Assembly (NCBI RefSeq): GCF_001005825.1
Contig: NZ_LBHV01000012.1
Coordinates: 62,001 to 126,000, forward strand
Direction of reading: 5' to 3'
DNA length: 64,000 nucleotides
Source of the DNA: Rhizobium sp. LC145
GTDB lineage: Bacteria > Pseudomonadota > Alphaproteobacteria > Rhizobiales > Rhizobiaceae
The notes under the pieces were generated by a model. That model was not told where the DNA came from, did not search any database, and saw only the letters and a program-made list of their open reading frames with translations. The position numbers and the translations under genes were made by a program. This document shows, in pieces, positions 35,318 to 43,746 of the stretch (within the stretch, counting starts at the first letter, position 1; each line of letters opens with the position of its first letter).

Positions 35318-35786
35318 TCATGGTGATCGCGGTCGCGCTGGTGGAGTTCGAAAGAGGATGATCCGCCTGGTTGGCAGAAGCTGAGTAAGGAAATCGAAAT
35401 CGCGAACGTCGCCGGTCAGTACAATCGCACCCAACTGACGTGCCTGCAGGAACACGAGGGCGTCATTGACGAATCGACGCTCGTGCCCGTCCCCCTGGGT
35501 AGATTGCTCAGTCGAAACAGGAGGCCCGCCAACACACCGGCCTGCCCCAGGTCGCAGCGTCGGGTGCATGAAGCCGGTGCTCTGGTATGTCCTCTACCGT
35601 CGCCTCGAGTGTTTGGCGGACTCCCTTCGTCGATCCATTCTTTGGGCCGAGCCGGCCAAGGGCGTGAGTCAGTTCGGACAAACAGACAGAGGAATGGTGG
35701 CACAGACGATAGGTAAGCAGCCTATCGACCTCAACCGGCGATCTACCCTGCAGCACATCCAGGTAGACACTGGTATCCAGAAACAG
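35318..35786 (-). pseudogene. Frameshifted PIN-domain toxin
   Basis: Three frames together give one PIN protein: ALFLDTSVYLDVLQGRSPVE and SVCLSELTHALGRLG, then GQAGVLAGLLFRLS, then GHERRFVNDALVFLQARQLG and VLTGDVRDFDFLTQLLP. Shifts fall in the C runs at 35545-35548 and 35491-35495. No standard start codon lies in front of FLDTSVYLD. The catalytic residues themselves survive. It is the partner of the broken antitoxin upstream. Sequencing or assembly error in homopolymers could mimic this. Confidence 0.75.
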
Positions 35787-35896
35787 CGCCCCCCGATTGC
35801 GGGTTCGTCAGCAACCCAAGGGAGATCCTTATCGGCGCGGCCCTTAAGTGTTCTCGTGTGCTTTTGGGGCTTAACAACCGGAGGGTTCCGGAAAGA

Positions 35897-36189
35897 TCAA
35901 ATCCCAAGATCTATATCCGCTGGGATGCTGCCCTTCCGGCCGACCAAGCGGGCGCCGAAGTCATCTTCGATGGCCAAGCGCGACAGTGCCAGTTCCAACA
36001 ACTCCGTGTCCGACGTGACTTGGGCGCGCTTCTTGGCCGCCTCGATCAACTCCGAAGACACCCGTCCTGAAAGACGAGTGTTCTTTGCGGCACCGAGGAG
36101 CCCGGCAGCTTTCGCTTGCTCAAGCACGAGCTTGTTGCCGCTGCAACCTTTGCTTCGCTTTCTGCGGCAGTCCTTGTTTGCGCAGCCAT
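35897..36189 (-). pseudogene. Frameshifted VapB-like antitoxin
   Basis: A good start (ATG 36189 behind AGGAG) opens AAQTRTAAESEAKVAAAT, after which the frame must shift by one base near 36136-36139 to reach NKLVLEQAKAAGLLGA and the conserved VSSELIEAAKKRAQVTSDTE, LLELALSRLAIEDDFGARLV. The C-terminal part is typical of the antitoxin partner of rhizobial PIN stability proteins. As written, translation would stop with a false 47-residue product. Confidence 0.7.
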
Positions 36190-36242
36190 CAGAAGCTCCT
36201 GTGTTGAACAGAATATAGATTGCGTTTCCAGTCTCATCGACC

Positions 36243-37811
36243 TCACTCCATTTCAAGATCGCCGTTCTCGTCTGATCGACCGATATCGAAAGCGTCACGA
36301 ACCACCGCTTCCGCTGACTTTACCTCCTCGTCGGTCATCTTTTCGAACTCGCGGCTTCGCCGCTTCTTGGAAAGCGTACCATCGTTCTGACGGATGAGGT
36401 TAACGAGGCTAGAGATCATCGCGTCCGGCATCTCAAGAAAATTCTGAATGCGTCCCTTCGCGTCGTCGAAGCGCGCGAGGTGGTCGATCTCGTTTGGCAG
36501 GTCCTGCCTGATCGTCTGTACGACGCAAGCATAAAGAAATTCCGTCAACTCCGTGTAGTCTCCGAACCTGTAGAGATCGGCGGTTTCGTTGACTACACGC
36601 ACGTTTTTCTCCGCTGTCGGCACCCATTCGATAAAGGTTAGTAACGGTACAGTATAGCCGCGCAGACGCGCGCTATACTCCTCTTGACGTTCAAGAAGTA
36701 CGGAAGAAACAGGAAAGATCATGCCAGGAGGCGTGTATCCGCGTTCGGACAGGACATGGTGTATGAGGTATCTGTGCAGGCGACCGTTTCCGTCTTCGAA
36801 GGGATGGACGAACAGGAAGGCGAAGGCCATGACGGAAGCTTGAAGCACGGCGTCAACCCCACTCTCCGCCATCCTGTTTCCTCCGGCTATGATGCCTCCG
36901 AGAAGACCGTTAATGTCTTCGTGCCGGGCTGAAACGAATTCTGGGAGAGGATCGCCGTTCCAGTTGCGATCACCAATAAAGCCGCCGGCGTCTCGCAGCC
37001 CGTGCTTGATGAATCGGTTCTCCTCGATGACGAGGTGCTGGAGGCGCACGAGCTCATCCACTGTGATTGGCCGCTTTCCAGCTTGGGCGACGGCCCGCAT
37101 CCACCGCTCGAGGCGGCTTCGCGGCGGGCGTTCGCCTTCAATCTGATAGGATGCTTGGCTGTCCGACAGAAGGAGGAAACTTGCCGTACGGGCGATGAGC
37201 CCTTTTCCGATTTTTCCGATGAGTTCCTTGGCTTCAGCGTCCCAGCGGCGGGTGACCGTTTCGACAAGGTATTCGGTGCGCCTTAAAACGGGGCAAAATT
37301 TGGGTGTGCCGAGAAGATTGTCCCGCACGCGGTGGCGGGGCGAGTTCACAGGGGTGGATGTAAAGTAGCTCCCAGTATCAAGCGCTTCAACATAGTTCCC
37401 CCGTTCCGCATCTGGAATGTCGAGGCGCGTACCGATCAGCCATTCATAGAAGAACCAGATCCGGCGCGTAGCACTGCTTGTCGGCTCGGCTTTGATCAGC
37501 GCAACGATCTCACTTGCCGGGACGATGTTAAACAGCTTTTTCAAAATCAACAGGTCGATTGTCTCGTGCCTGAGCGCGAAAGACAGATGTCCGAGTAGGT
37601 TGTCCTCTGGAGTGAAGCGCTTGTCAAAGATCGTCCAATCCTCATGTGCTCTCCTCGAGCCATAGACGAAGCCTTTGGCGACACACGAGGGGAGACGAAC
37701 AGGGGCTGCGATCCCGTATTTCTGGACGAGTGCGGCAAATCCGACGGGAACCGTATCCGTTGGCACGATACGCTCTTGGAAGACCGCCGGATTTGCAAGG
37801 CTGGCTGGCAT
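36243..37811 (-). CDS. Fic family protein (class II, self-inhibited)
   Basis: 522 residues. The Fic motif HPFEDGNGRLHRYL (about 336-349) is complete with catalytic His and the phosphate-binding GNGR, so AMP-transfer from ATP to a Ser, Thr or Tyr of a target is expected. An inhibitory helix motif S-x-x-x-E-G (SYQIEG, about 221-226) precedes the Fic core, which places it in class II, where the helix of the same protein blocks the active site. The start at 37811 has AAGGAA at the right spacing. The promoter region carries a six-copy repeat. The target is unknown; it could act as a toxin, defence or signalling factor. Confidence 0.93.
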   Translation of the reverse strand: MPASLANPAVFQERIVPTDTVPVGFAALVQKYGIAAPVRLPSCVAKGFVYGSRRAHEDWTIFDKRFTPEDNLLGHLSFALRHETIDLLILKKLFNIVPASEIVALIKAEPTSSATRRIWFFYEWLIGTRLDIPDAERGNYVEALDTGSYFTSTPVNSPRHRVRDNLLGTPKFCPVLRRTEYLVETVTRRWDAEAKELIGKIGKGLIARTASFLLLSDSQASYQIEGERPPRSRLERWMRAVAQAGKRPITVDELVRLQHLVIEENRFIKHGLRDAGGFIGDRNWNGDPLPEFVSARHEDINGLLGGIIAGGNRMAESGVDAVLQASVMAFAFLFVHPFEDGNGRLHRYLIHHVLSERGYTPPGMIFPVSSVLLERQEEYSARLRGYTVPLLTFIEWVPTAEKNVRVVNETADLYRFGDYTELTEFLYACVVQTIRQDLPNEIDHLARFDDAKGRIQNFLEMPDAMISSLVNLIRQNDGTLSKKRRSREFEKMTDEEVKSAEAVVRDAFDIGRSDENGDLEME

Positions 37812-37827
37812 GCCGACTTCCTTTCTC

Positions 37828-37958
37828 ATCGAGAAACAAGTTACATCATCGAAAGATAGTTATTTTTGGCCTATCATATCGAAAACTGATTACATCGGAA
37901 ATCAATTATTCTTATAGAAAAATGCTTATAAAATATCCATCATATCGAAAATCGATTA
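37828..37958 (-). repeat. Six imperfect TAA-N4-TTTTCGAT repeats upstream of fic
   Basis: Read in the fic direction: TAATCGATTTTCGAT (37944-37958), TAAGCATTTTTCTAT (37914-37928), TAATTGATTTCCGAT (37894-37908), TAATCAGTTTTCGAT (37878-37892), TAACTATCTTTCGAT (37848-37862) and TAACTTGTTTCTCGAT (37828-37843). All share one orientation, and the last ends 5 nt before the ribosome site. The region is much more AT-rich than its surroundings. They look like iterated binding sites for a repressor. Confidence 0.75.
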
Positions 37959-38010
37959 GAATCCTCGGCGACTAACGAGTTCGCCTTTTCGCTCACCACG
38001 CTACAAGCGT

Positions 38011-38268
38011 CTATTCGGCAGCCATTACAGTTTGAAACTCCAGTTGCTCCGCCGGCTTCCCTTGGCTTTCGTATTCGGTCGGCTTGATGCGGAACCATGC
38101 GGCATAGAGCGCAGGAAGGAAGAGCAAGATCATCACCGTTCCAACTGCGGTACCGCCGATCAACGTGTAGGCCATCGATCCCAGAACACCGAATGGGTGA
38201 GAGGAATGAAAGCCAGCACGGCGGCAAGCGCGTCGCCTCGGAACCATTTTTCGCTCAGCGCGCACGTT
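38011..38268 (-). pseudogene. RND efflux pump, C-terminal remnant
   Basis: The frame reads ALSEKWFRGDALAAVLAFIP, LTHSVFW, then after a one-base deletion in the CCC at 38180-38182, GSMAYTLIGGTAVGTVMILL and FLPALYAAWFRIKPTE. This is the final membrane helices and tail of an AcrB-type transporter. At least 90% of the gene is missing. Confidence 0.85.
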
Positions 38269-38276
38269 AGAAATGT

Positions 38277-39130
38277 TTACAGGATCAGCCGACGTCGTAG
38301 TGAAGCCGATGCGGAGTCAATCACATAGACCATGGCAACGATCAGAAAGATGATTGACCAGGCTTCTGGCCATCGGAAGGCATGCATGCGGTCGGCGAGA
38401 AGGAACCCGACGCCGCCGGCCCCGACAACCCCGATAATGGTGCCGGAGCGAACATTGGATTCGAAATTGTAGAGAATGATCGAGAGGATCACCGGTAAAA
38501 CCTGCGGCACGATCCCATAGCGGATCGCCTGCATGTTGCTGCCGCCGGAGACCTTCACGCCATCGACCGGCTTGCGTGACGTATTTTCGATTGCCTCGGC
38601 AAAGAGCTTGGCAAACGTGCCTATCTCGGAAACCGCGATGGCAAGGATACCAGCCAAAGGACCAAGCCCGAAAGCGCGAATGAACACCAAAGCAAGAATA
38701 TCTGTTCGACCGCGCGCAGCGCGTCGAAGCTTCGGCGCGAGAAAAGCCTGAGTCACCCGAACGGGATGATGTTTTTCGCGCCGAGCAGCGCGAGCGGAAG
38801 TAAAGCGGCGGCACCGAGCAACGTACCAAGGAAGGCCATGACGATCGTCTGACCAAGTCCCTCCAGAACCTCCTGCCACTCCATCCAGGTTGTCCAAATG
38901 TGCGGCGGGAACATAAAGGCAATGATGCCAGCAAGTCGCGATAACCCTTCCGCAAACCTTGTTGGCGTGGCACCAAAAGCGAATGCACCAAGGATAAGCG
39001 GGATCAAAAGAATGATAGCGATAGCCCACGGCATCAGCCGGCCAACAAGCGGTCGTTCGAATGCGCCGCGCAGACGGACCTTGGCATCATGAACGGCATT
39101 CGTTTCGGTTTGAAAATCAGCGTGGCTCAT
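38277..39130 (-). pseudogene. PhnE-type phosphonate ABC permease, frameshifted
   Basis: The N-terminal half (from ATG 39130) runs through PWAIAIILLIPLILGAFAFG, PPHIWTTWMEWQEVLEGLGQ and LLGAKNIIPF, then hits a stop. A one-base loss at the CCC near 38756-38758 continues it with VTQAFLAPKLRR, LALVFIRAFGLGPLAGILAI, ENTSRKPVDGVKVSGG and TIIGVVGAGGVGFLLADRM. Both halves are otherwise well conserved PhnE sequence. The start overlaps the stop of a second permease fragment as ATGA. Confidence 0.85.
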
Positions 39131-39256
39131 ATCCCATGCTCCGAAATGCCGATGATACGGTGACGCAGGCGCTCGCTCAGAAAATCGATGACAGTCACAC
39201 TGACCAGGATGATCAGGTAACCGGGTGATACTGGCCAGAAGCGGCCAGGTGTGAGT
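39127..39256 (-). pseudogene. C-terminal fragment of a second PhnE-type permease
   Basis: Only SPGYLIILVSVTVIDFLSER and LRHRIIGISEHGI remain, matching the last helix of PhnE permeases. The fragment begins exactly where the amidohydrolase gene ends, so a deletion fused the two loci here. The overlap with the next permease preserves the original operon layout. Confidence 0.75.
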
Positions 39257-40489
39257 TTATCTGACGAGAAATAGGGTGGCCTGCGCCAGCACCTGGCAAC
39301 CAGCGACGGCATGTCGTGGTTCGACGGATTCCTCCTCGTTGTGGCTCAATCCGTCACGGCACGGAACGAAGATCATGGCAGCGGGCGCGACACGATTGAC
39401 AAACAGCGCATCGTGGAAGGCTCCCGACAGCATCCGTACGCTGTTGAAGCCTTTCGCCGCTGCGGCCCGTTCGACCGCGTCCTGCAGATCTGTAGAAAAT
39501 GTACAGGGCGGCATGTCAAAGGATCGCGAAATTGCAACCAAGCAGCGCTGCCGCTCGGACTGACTGGTGATGGTCGCAGCAACCAGGTCTTCGAGTTCGT
39601 CCAGCCGGCCCGGATTTGGATGGCGGATATCGACCGTGCAGTGTGCCACGTCGGGAATGGCGTTCACTGAGCCCGGCTCGACCGAAATGCGCCCGACGGT
39701 GAACCGTGCGTCAGGATCTGACGGCATGATCGTTTCATGGAGGCTGGAAAGTGCTGCAGTCAGCGCCCGTAACGGGTCTCTCCGGTATGCCAGGCCCGTT
39801 GTGCCGGCATGTGCGGTCTGCCCCGTCACGGTAACGTCCAGCCACCGCGTCCCCTGGATGCCGCCGACGACGCCGATCGGGATATTATCCGCCTCAAGTG
39901 ACGGACCCTGCTCGATATGTACCTCGAGATAGGCATGGATCGGGAAGCCGAGGGGGATCATCGTTGCCCTCGGCAGGCTTTCGATCGTCGCCGTCAACTC
40001 GTCGGTTAACGGTGCACCATCGGTCGCAAGCTTCTTTCGCCATTCACCAGGAATCTCGCCCGCGGAAAACGCCATGGATCCCATGCAGCCCGGCGCAAAG
40101 CGGCAACCCTCTTCATTGGTCCATGCCACGACCACCACGGGACGCTCGGTCTCAATACCGGCATCTTCCAGACTTTCCAGTACCTCGAAGGCCGACAGCG
40201 TGCCGAGTGCTCCGTCGAACCGGCCGCCGGCCGGCTGGCTGTCGAGGTGGCTGCCGATCACCAGCGGTGGCAGGCCTTCGTCTCGCCCGGCACGTCGGAT
40301 GAAAAGGTTCGCCATCGGATCCTGAAAGACTGAAAAGCCTCGCGTCCAGGCGAGTTCCGCAAGAAGCTGCCGGGCACGACGATCCCCTTCCGTCAGTGCC
40401 TGACGATTGACGCCGCCCTTTTGCGTGGCGCCGATTGTCGCAAAGGTCTCAAGTCTGCCATTGAGACGGATGCCGTCGATCTCGATCAT
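39257..40489 (-). CDS. M20-family amidohydrolase (N-carbamoyl-L-amino acid hydrolase / allantoate amidohydrolase type)
   Basis: 410 residues, di-metal hydrolase of amide or carbamoyl bonds. Metal ligands: His and Asp in VIGSHLDSQPAGGRFDG, Glu pair in WTNEEGCRFAPG, His in EVHIEQGPSLEA and the late DGLSHNEEESV. The dimerisation-domain GTRWLDVTVTGQTAHAGT is typical of the AmaB/UraB/AllC group. It starts 9 nt after the TenA gene, an arrangement that recalls the YlmB-TenA thiamine-degradation salvage pair, although the usual assignment from sequence alone would be ureidopropionase- or allantoate-type. Confidence 0.9.
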   Translation of the reverse strand: MIEIDGIRLNGRLETFATIGATQKGGVNRQALTEGDRRARQLLAELAWTRGFSVFQDPMANLFIRRAGRDEGLPPLVIGSHLDSQPAGGRFDGALGTLSAFEVLESLEDAGIETERPVVVVAWTNEEGCRFAPGCMGSMAFSAGEIPGEWRKKLATDGAPLTDELTATIESLPRATMIPLGFPIHAYLEVHIEQGPSLEADNIPIGVVGGIQGTRWLDVTVTGQTAHAGTTGLAYRRDPLRALTAALSSLHETIMPSDPDARFTVGRISVEPGSVNAIPDVAHCTVDIRHPNPGRLDELEDLVAATITSQSERQRCLVAISRSFDMPPCTFSTDLQDAVERAAAAKGFNSVRMLSGAFHDALFVNRVAPAAMIFVPCRDGLSHNEEESVEPRHAVAGCQVLAQATLFLVR

Positions 40490-40498
40490 GCGTTTTCC

Positions 40499-41143
40499 TC
40501 ACAGATAAGGAGCGTCGTGGAAGGCGATCTCGAGAGCCTGCGCATGGCCGAATATGCCGCTCAGGCGGGACCGTTCCTGCGGGCTCATAACCCGGCCGGC
40601 CGCGTCGAGCTCCGCTTTCAACCACAGTGCCTGCGCGGCGAAATCCTCATGTGCATGCAGATCGACCCATTCCTTCAGCAGTGGGTCACTCATCGGCTGC
40701 CGGGCGGCCTCTTTCGACCACGTCCAATACATCCACTCGGCGGCAAACATTGCCGCGACCGTATCGAGATAACCGCCATCACGGGAGATCGCCAGCATAC
40801 CGTCGCGGAAGGCCGCGACTTCGGGAATGGACGTGTCGAAGGCAGCAGGGTCAATCCCGCGTTCGGCAAAGGTCTTCTCAAAATAGGCGATCTGCTGGTT
40901 AGCAAGTGCGTCCAGCACGCCGATCAGCCAGCGTTTCTGCTCGATCGTCTCAGCCTTCGCAGCGGCGAAGGCGAAGATCGAGATCGCCGTGTCGACGAAG
41001 GCGCCTTCGAACACGAGGTAGCGCTCGAAGACATGCTTCGGCAGCCGATCGCCCTTGATGTCCTCGACGAAGCGGTGTCCCACCATCGCATCGAGGACGA
41101 CCTTGTTCTCGCGCAGGATCTGCTCGGAAAGCATCTCACTCAT
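40499..41143 (-). CDS. TenA/Thi-4 family protein without cysteine
   Basis: 214 residues of the TenA/PqqC helical fold (LPKHVFERYLVFEGAFVDTA, then AMFAAEWMYWTWSKEA). Classical TenA is thiaminase II or aminopyrimidine aminohydrolase and uses a Cys in the segment that here reads AAEWMYW. There is no cysteine anywhere in this protein, so it is of the TenA_E kind or has another activity. It lies between the M20 hydrolase and BtpA genes in one tight operon. Confidence 0.88.
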   Translation of the reverse strand: MSEMLSEQILRENKVVLDAMVGHRFVEDIKGDRLPKHVFERYLVFEGAFVDTAISIFAFAAAKAETIEQKRWLIGVLDALANQQIAYFEKTFAERGIDPAAFDTSIPEVAAFRDGMLAISRDGGYLDTVAAMFAAEWMYWTWSKEAARQPMSDPLLKEWVDLHAHEDFAAQALWLKAELDAAGRVMSPQERSRLSGIFGHAQALEIAFHDAPYL

Positions 41144-41144
41144 C

Positions 41145-41987
41145 TCAGGCAGCCAATGCTGGGCGCGCAGCCTCGACGAACGCCTTCACACGGGCGGGCT
41201 CGACCGGGTTCCACCAGACACCACCCTCCTTGAGCGACGAGGCAACGATGACGCCGTTGGTGCGCTTGAGAATCTCGACAATATTCTCTTTGGTGACACC
41301 GGAGCCGACGAGCAGCGGCAGATGGGTCGCGGCAGCAATCGTCTCGATCTCTTCGACGGTCGCCGAATTGCCCGTGCGCTGGCCGGTGGCGATCACCGCG
41401 TCGGCATCGAAGAAGGCGAGATCGCGGGTCAGTTCCTCGATCGTCCGGTCGGCTGTGATCGCGTGTGCCCCGTGCTTTACATGACTGTCGGCGAACACCT
41501 TGATGTGCTCGGCACGGAGAGCCGAACGGTAGCGCATTGCTTCGGCCGCCCGGCCTTCCATGAAACCCTCGTTGGCGACATAGGCGTTGGCCCATTGGTT
41601 GACGCGGATGAATTTGGCGCCGCCGGCCATGGCGATGGCAAAGGCCGGGATCGGCGCGTTAGCCAATACATTGATGCCGGTAGGGAGACCGACTGAGCGG
41701 ACGATCCGGTCGGTGACGACGGACATGAAGGCGGAGGTTTCCGGGCCAATATCATCCGGCTTGGAGAAAGGAATATCGCCATGGTTTTCGACGATCAGCC
41801 CATGCATGCCACCATCGATCAGGGCTTCGGCATCGCGCATCGCAGCGTCGTAAATCGCGTCCATCGCCGCCCCTCGATAGCGCGGTGCGCCGGGAAAGGG
41901 CGAGCAATGGATCATCCCGATCAGCGCCTTGTCAGTGCCGAATATTTCCCTTATGGCGCTGGAATTATTATCCGATATCGTCTGCAT
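41145..41987 (-). CDS. BtpA/SgcQ family protein
   Basis: 280 residues, TIM-barrel-type protein. Hallmarks: LIGMIHCSPFPGAPRYRGAA, LIDGGMHGLIVENHGDIPF, NVLANAPIPAFAIAMAGGAK, FIRVNQWANAYVANEGF and LPLLVGSGVTKENI. BtpA is needed for photosystem I in cyanobacteria, but the heterotroph branch (SgcQ) sits in sugar operons with unknown enzymatic role. The phosphate-binding-like GSGVT and the conserved His and Glu suggest an enzyme. It is divergent from the PfkB kinase with only 25 nt between the starts. Confidence 0.9.
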   Translation of the reverse strand: MQTISDNNSSAIREIFGTDKALIGMIHCSPFPGAPRYRGAAMDAIYDAAMRDAEALIDGGMHGLIVENHGDIPFSKPDDIGPETSAFMSVVTDRIVRSVGLPTGINVLANAPIPAFAIAMAGGAKFIRVNQWANAYVANEGFMEGRAAEAMRYRSALRAEHIKVFADSHVKHGAHAITADRTIEELTRDLAFFDADAVIATGQRTGNSATVEEIETIAAATHLPLLVGSGVTKENIVEILKRTNGVIVASSLKEGGVWWNPVEPARVKAFVEAARPALAA

Positions 41988-42012
41988 TGTCTGTTCCTTT
42001 CAAAGGCCTGCC

Positions 42013-42924
42013 ATGCCTGCCCGTGTTCGTGCTCATGTCATCGGTAACGTCGCCGTCGACGAAACCATATCTGTTTCGACCATGCCGGAAGCCGGAGCTT
42101 CGATCCTTGGTCGCGAGGAAACCCGCGACCTCGGCGGCAAGGGTGCGAACCAAGCCGTGGTCATGGCCAGAACCGGCCTTGCCACCACCCTCGTCGCGGC
42201 CGTGGGCGAGGATTTCCGCGCCCAGACCATTCGCGATCAACTGGCGCCAGAACCGGTCAAGGCGAAGCTCATCGCTCTTGCCGGCCGCTCCAGCGACTTC
42301 TCCATCATCTTCACCACGCCCGACGGCGAAAATGCCATCGTCACGACCACCGATTCCGCCGGCTCGCTTGAGCCGGGCGAGGCGATCGCGGCAATCGACA
42401 CAGCCGCTGCCGGCGACCTCATGGTCCTGCAGGGCAATCTCAGCCAGGTGACGACCCTTAGCCTGCTCGAGGAAGCCCGACGCCGCGGCCTCGTCACCGC
42501 GTTCAACCCTTCGCCGCTCCGTCCTTACTTCGCGGACTTCTGGCCGCTGGTAGACATCGCCTTCTTGAACCGGGGCGAAGCGCAAAGTCTCACAGGCTCG
42601 TCAGACACCGCCGCGACCGCAAAGCTACTGCAATCTGGCGTCCGCCACGTCGTGCTGACACTCGGTGGCGACGGAGCGATGCTCGCAAGCCGGGATGCAG
42701 AGATCGCCACCGTTCCGGCTGCCGCCACCACCGCAATCGACACGACCGGTGCCGGGGACACGTTCATGGCGGTGGCGCTCGCTTCAGCCGCTTTGCGCGG
42801 CGTCGAACTGGACATCCGCGCGATCGGCCATGCCACTGCTGCCTCCGCGCTTACCGTCAGCCGCCGTGGTACCCGGTCAGCCTTCCCGACCGGTGACGAG
42901 CTGCAGGCGGTCCTAGCGCGCTGA
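42013..42924 (+). CDS. PfkB-family carbohydrate kinase (ribokinase-like)
   Basis: 303 residues from the ATG at 42013. Signature 1 in LGGKGANQAVVMARTGL and signature 2 with the catalytic Asp in AIDTTGAGDTFMAVALAS. The N terminus (RAHVIGNVAVDETISVSTMP) is ribokinase-like. ATP-dependent phosphorylation of a sugar or nucleoside is expected. It is the only plus-strand gene in this cluster; the frame remains open upstream over the BtpA start, but the chosen ATG is the family-like one and has AAAGG before it. Confidence 0.9.
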   Translation: MPARVRAHVIGNVAVDETISVSTMPEAGASILGREETRDLGGKGANQAVVMARTGLATTLVAAVGEDFRAQTIRDQLAPEPVKAKLIALAGRSSDFSIIFTTPDGENAIVTTTDSAGSLEPGEAIAAIDTAAAGDLMVLQGNLSQVTTLSLLEEARRRGLVTAFNPSPLRPYFADFWPLVDIAFLNRGEAQSLTGSSDTAATAKLLQSGVRHVVLTLGGDGAMLASRDAEIATVPAAATTAIDTTGAGDTFMAVALASAALRGVELDIRAIGHATAASALTVSRRGTRSAFPTGDELQAVLAR

Positions 42925-42944
42925 TGCTCGCCTGAGCCCGGACC

Positions 42945-43715
42945 TCATCGTGTGTCGCTCAGCCAGCCGAGAACGTTCTTCCACAGTCGGCCATAGCCGT
43001 CCCACTCGCAAAATGCCGGGGAGAGCCAGTGCGGGCCGATATCCGAGGTCCAGGCGGCGCTGCGTCCCTTGCCGAAGCTGCCGGTAACGAGCAGCGGATG
43101 ACCGCCCTGATCATCCGGCAGTCGGGCGACGACTTCGACATCGGCTCGGTCGCGCACTTCAACTTCGTTGACGCCGAGCAGCAGCGGCCATTCGCCGGAC
43201 ATGCCGGCGACCGTCGGATGATCCGCCATGGTGACGACGGCCTTTGCGCCCTCCGGAATCTCGACGCGGTCGTCATAGGGAAGGCAAGTGACAGGCAGCA
43301 CGTCTTCGACCGCCGTGCGGCGCCAGCGAGCTTTTCCATCGATGCCTTGGAAGGAGAAGTAGCCGCCGACCATCAGTAGCCCGCCGCCCTTTTCCACCCA
43401 GGTTTTGATCAGCTTCAGACGGTTGGGTACCGTCTTGGAATGCAGCCAGACGGCGGGCGGCAGAAGAAGCGAATTCGCCCCGATATCCGACAGGATAATC
43501 ACGTCATAGGCATCAAGACCCTCCATATCGAATGGAAACTTCTCTACCGCCTCGTGGGCCGGCATGTAGGTCAGCTCGTATTCGCTGCCTTCCAGCGCCT
43601 TTACCAGCGGCTCGGCACCGAGATGAAAGGTAACGCTGCCGAACTGGTCGAAGCCTTTGTAATGGGTGGCGGAGCTGATCCAGCTCTCGCCGACGAGGAG
43701 GACTTTTTTGGTCAT
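42945..43715 (-). CDS. GATase1-like protein (DUF1355 type)
   Basis: 256 residues with the class I glutamine-amidotransferase-like fold of PF07090: KKVLLVGESWISSATHYKGF, DAYDVIILSDIGANSLLLPP, WVEKGGGLLMVGGYFSFQGI and the C-terminal GKGRSAAWTSDIGPHWLSP. The nucleophilic Cys of true glutaminases is not evident at the elbow (GGYFSF), so it probably lacks glutaminase activity. Homologues accompany rhizobial sugar ABC operons; function unknown. It is 31 nt downstream of the phosphotriesterase gene. Confidence 0.85.
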   Translation of the reverse strand: MTKKVLLVGESWISSATHYKGFDQFGSVTFHLGAEPLVKALEGSEYELTYMPAHEAVEKFPFDMEGLDAYDVIILSDIGANSLLLPPAVWLHSKTVPNRLKLIKTWVEKGGGLLMVGGYFSFQGIDGKARWRRTAVEDVLPVTCLPYDDRVEIPEGAKAVVTMADHPTVAGMSGEWPLLLGVNEVEVRDRADVEVVARLPDDQGGHPLLVTGSFGKGRSAAWTSDIGPHWLSPAFCEWDGYGRLWKNVLGWLSDTR

Positions 43716-43746
43716 GATCGTTCCATTTCTGTCATTGCTTGGGTGA

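Noticed and set aside
35466..36218. 250-codon plus-strand frame
   Set aside because: It is antisense to the broken toxin-antitoxin pair, whose PIN and VapB motifs on the minus strand explain the sequence.
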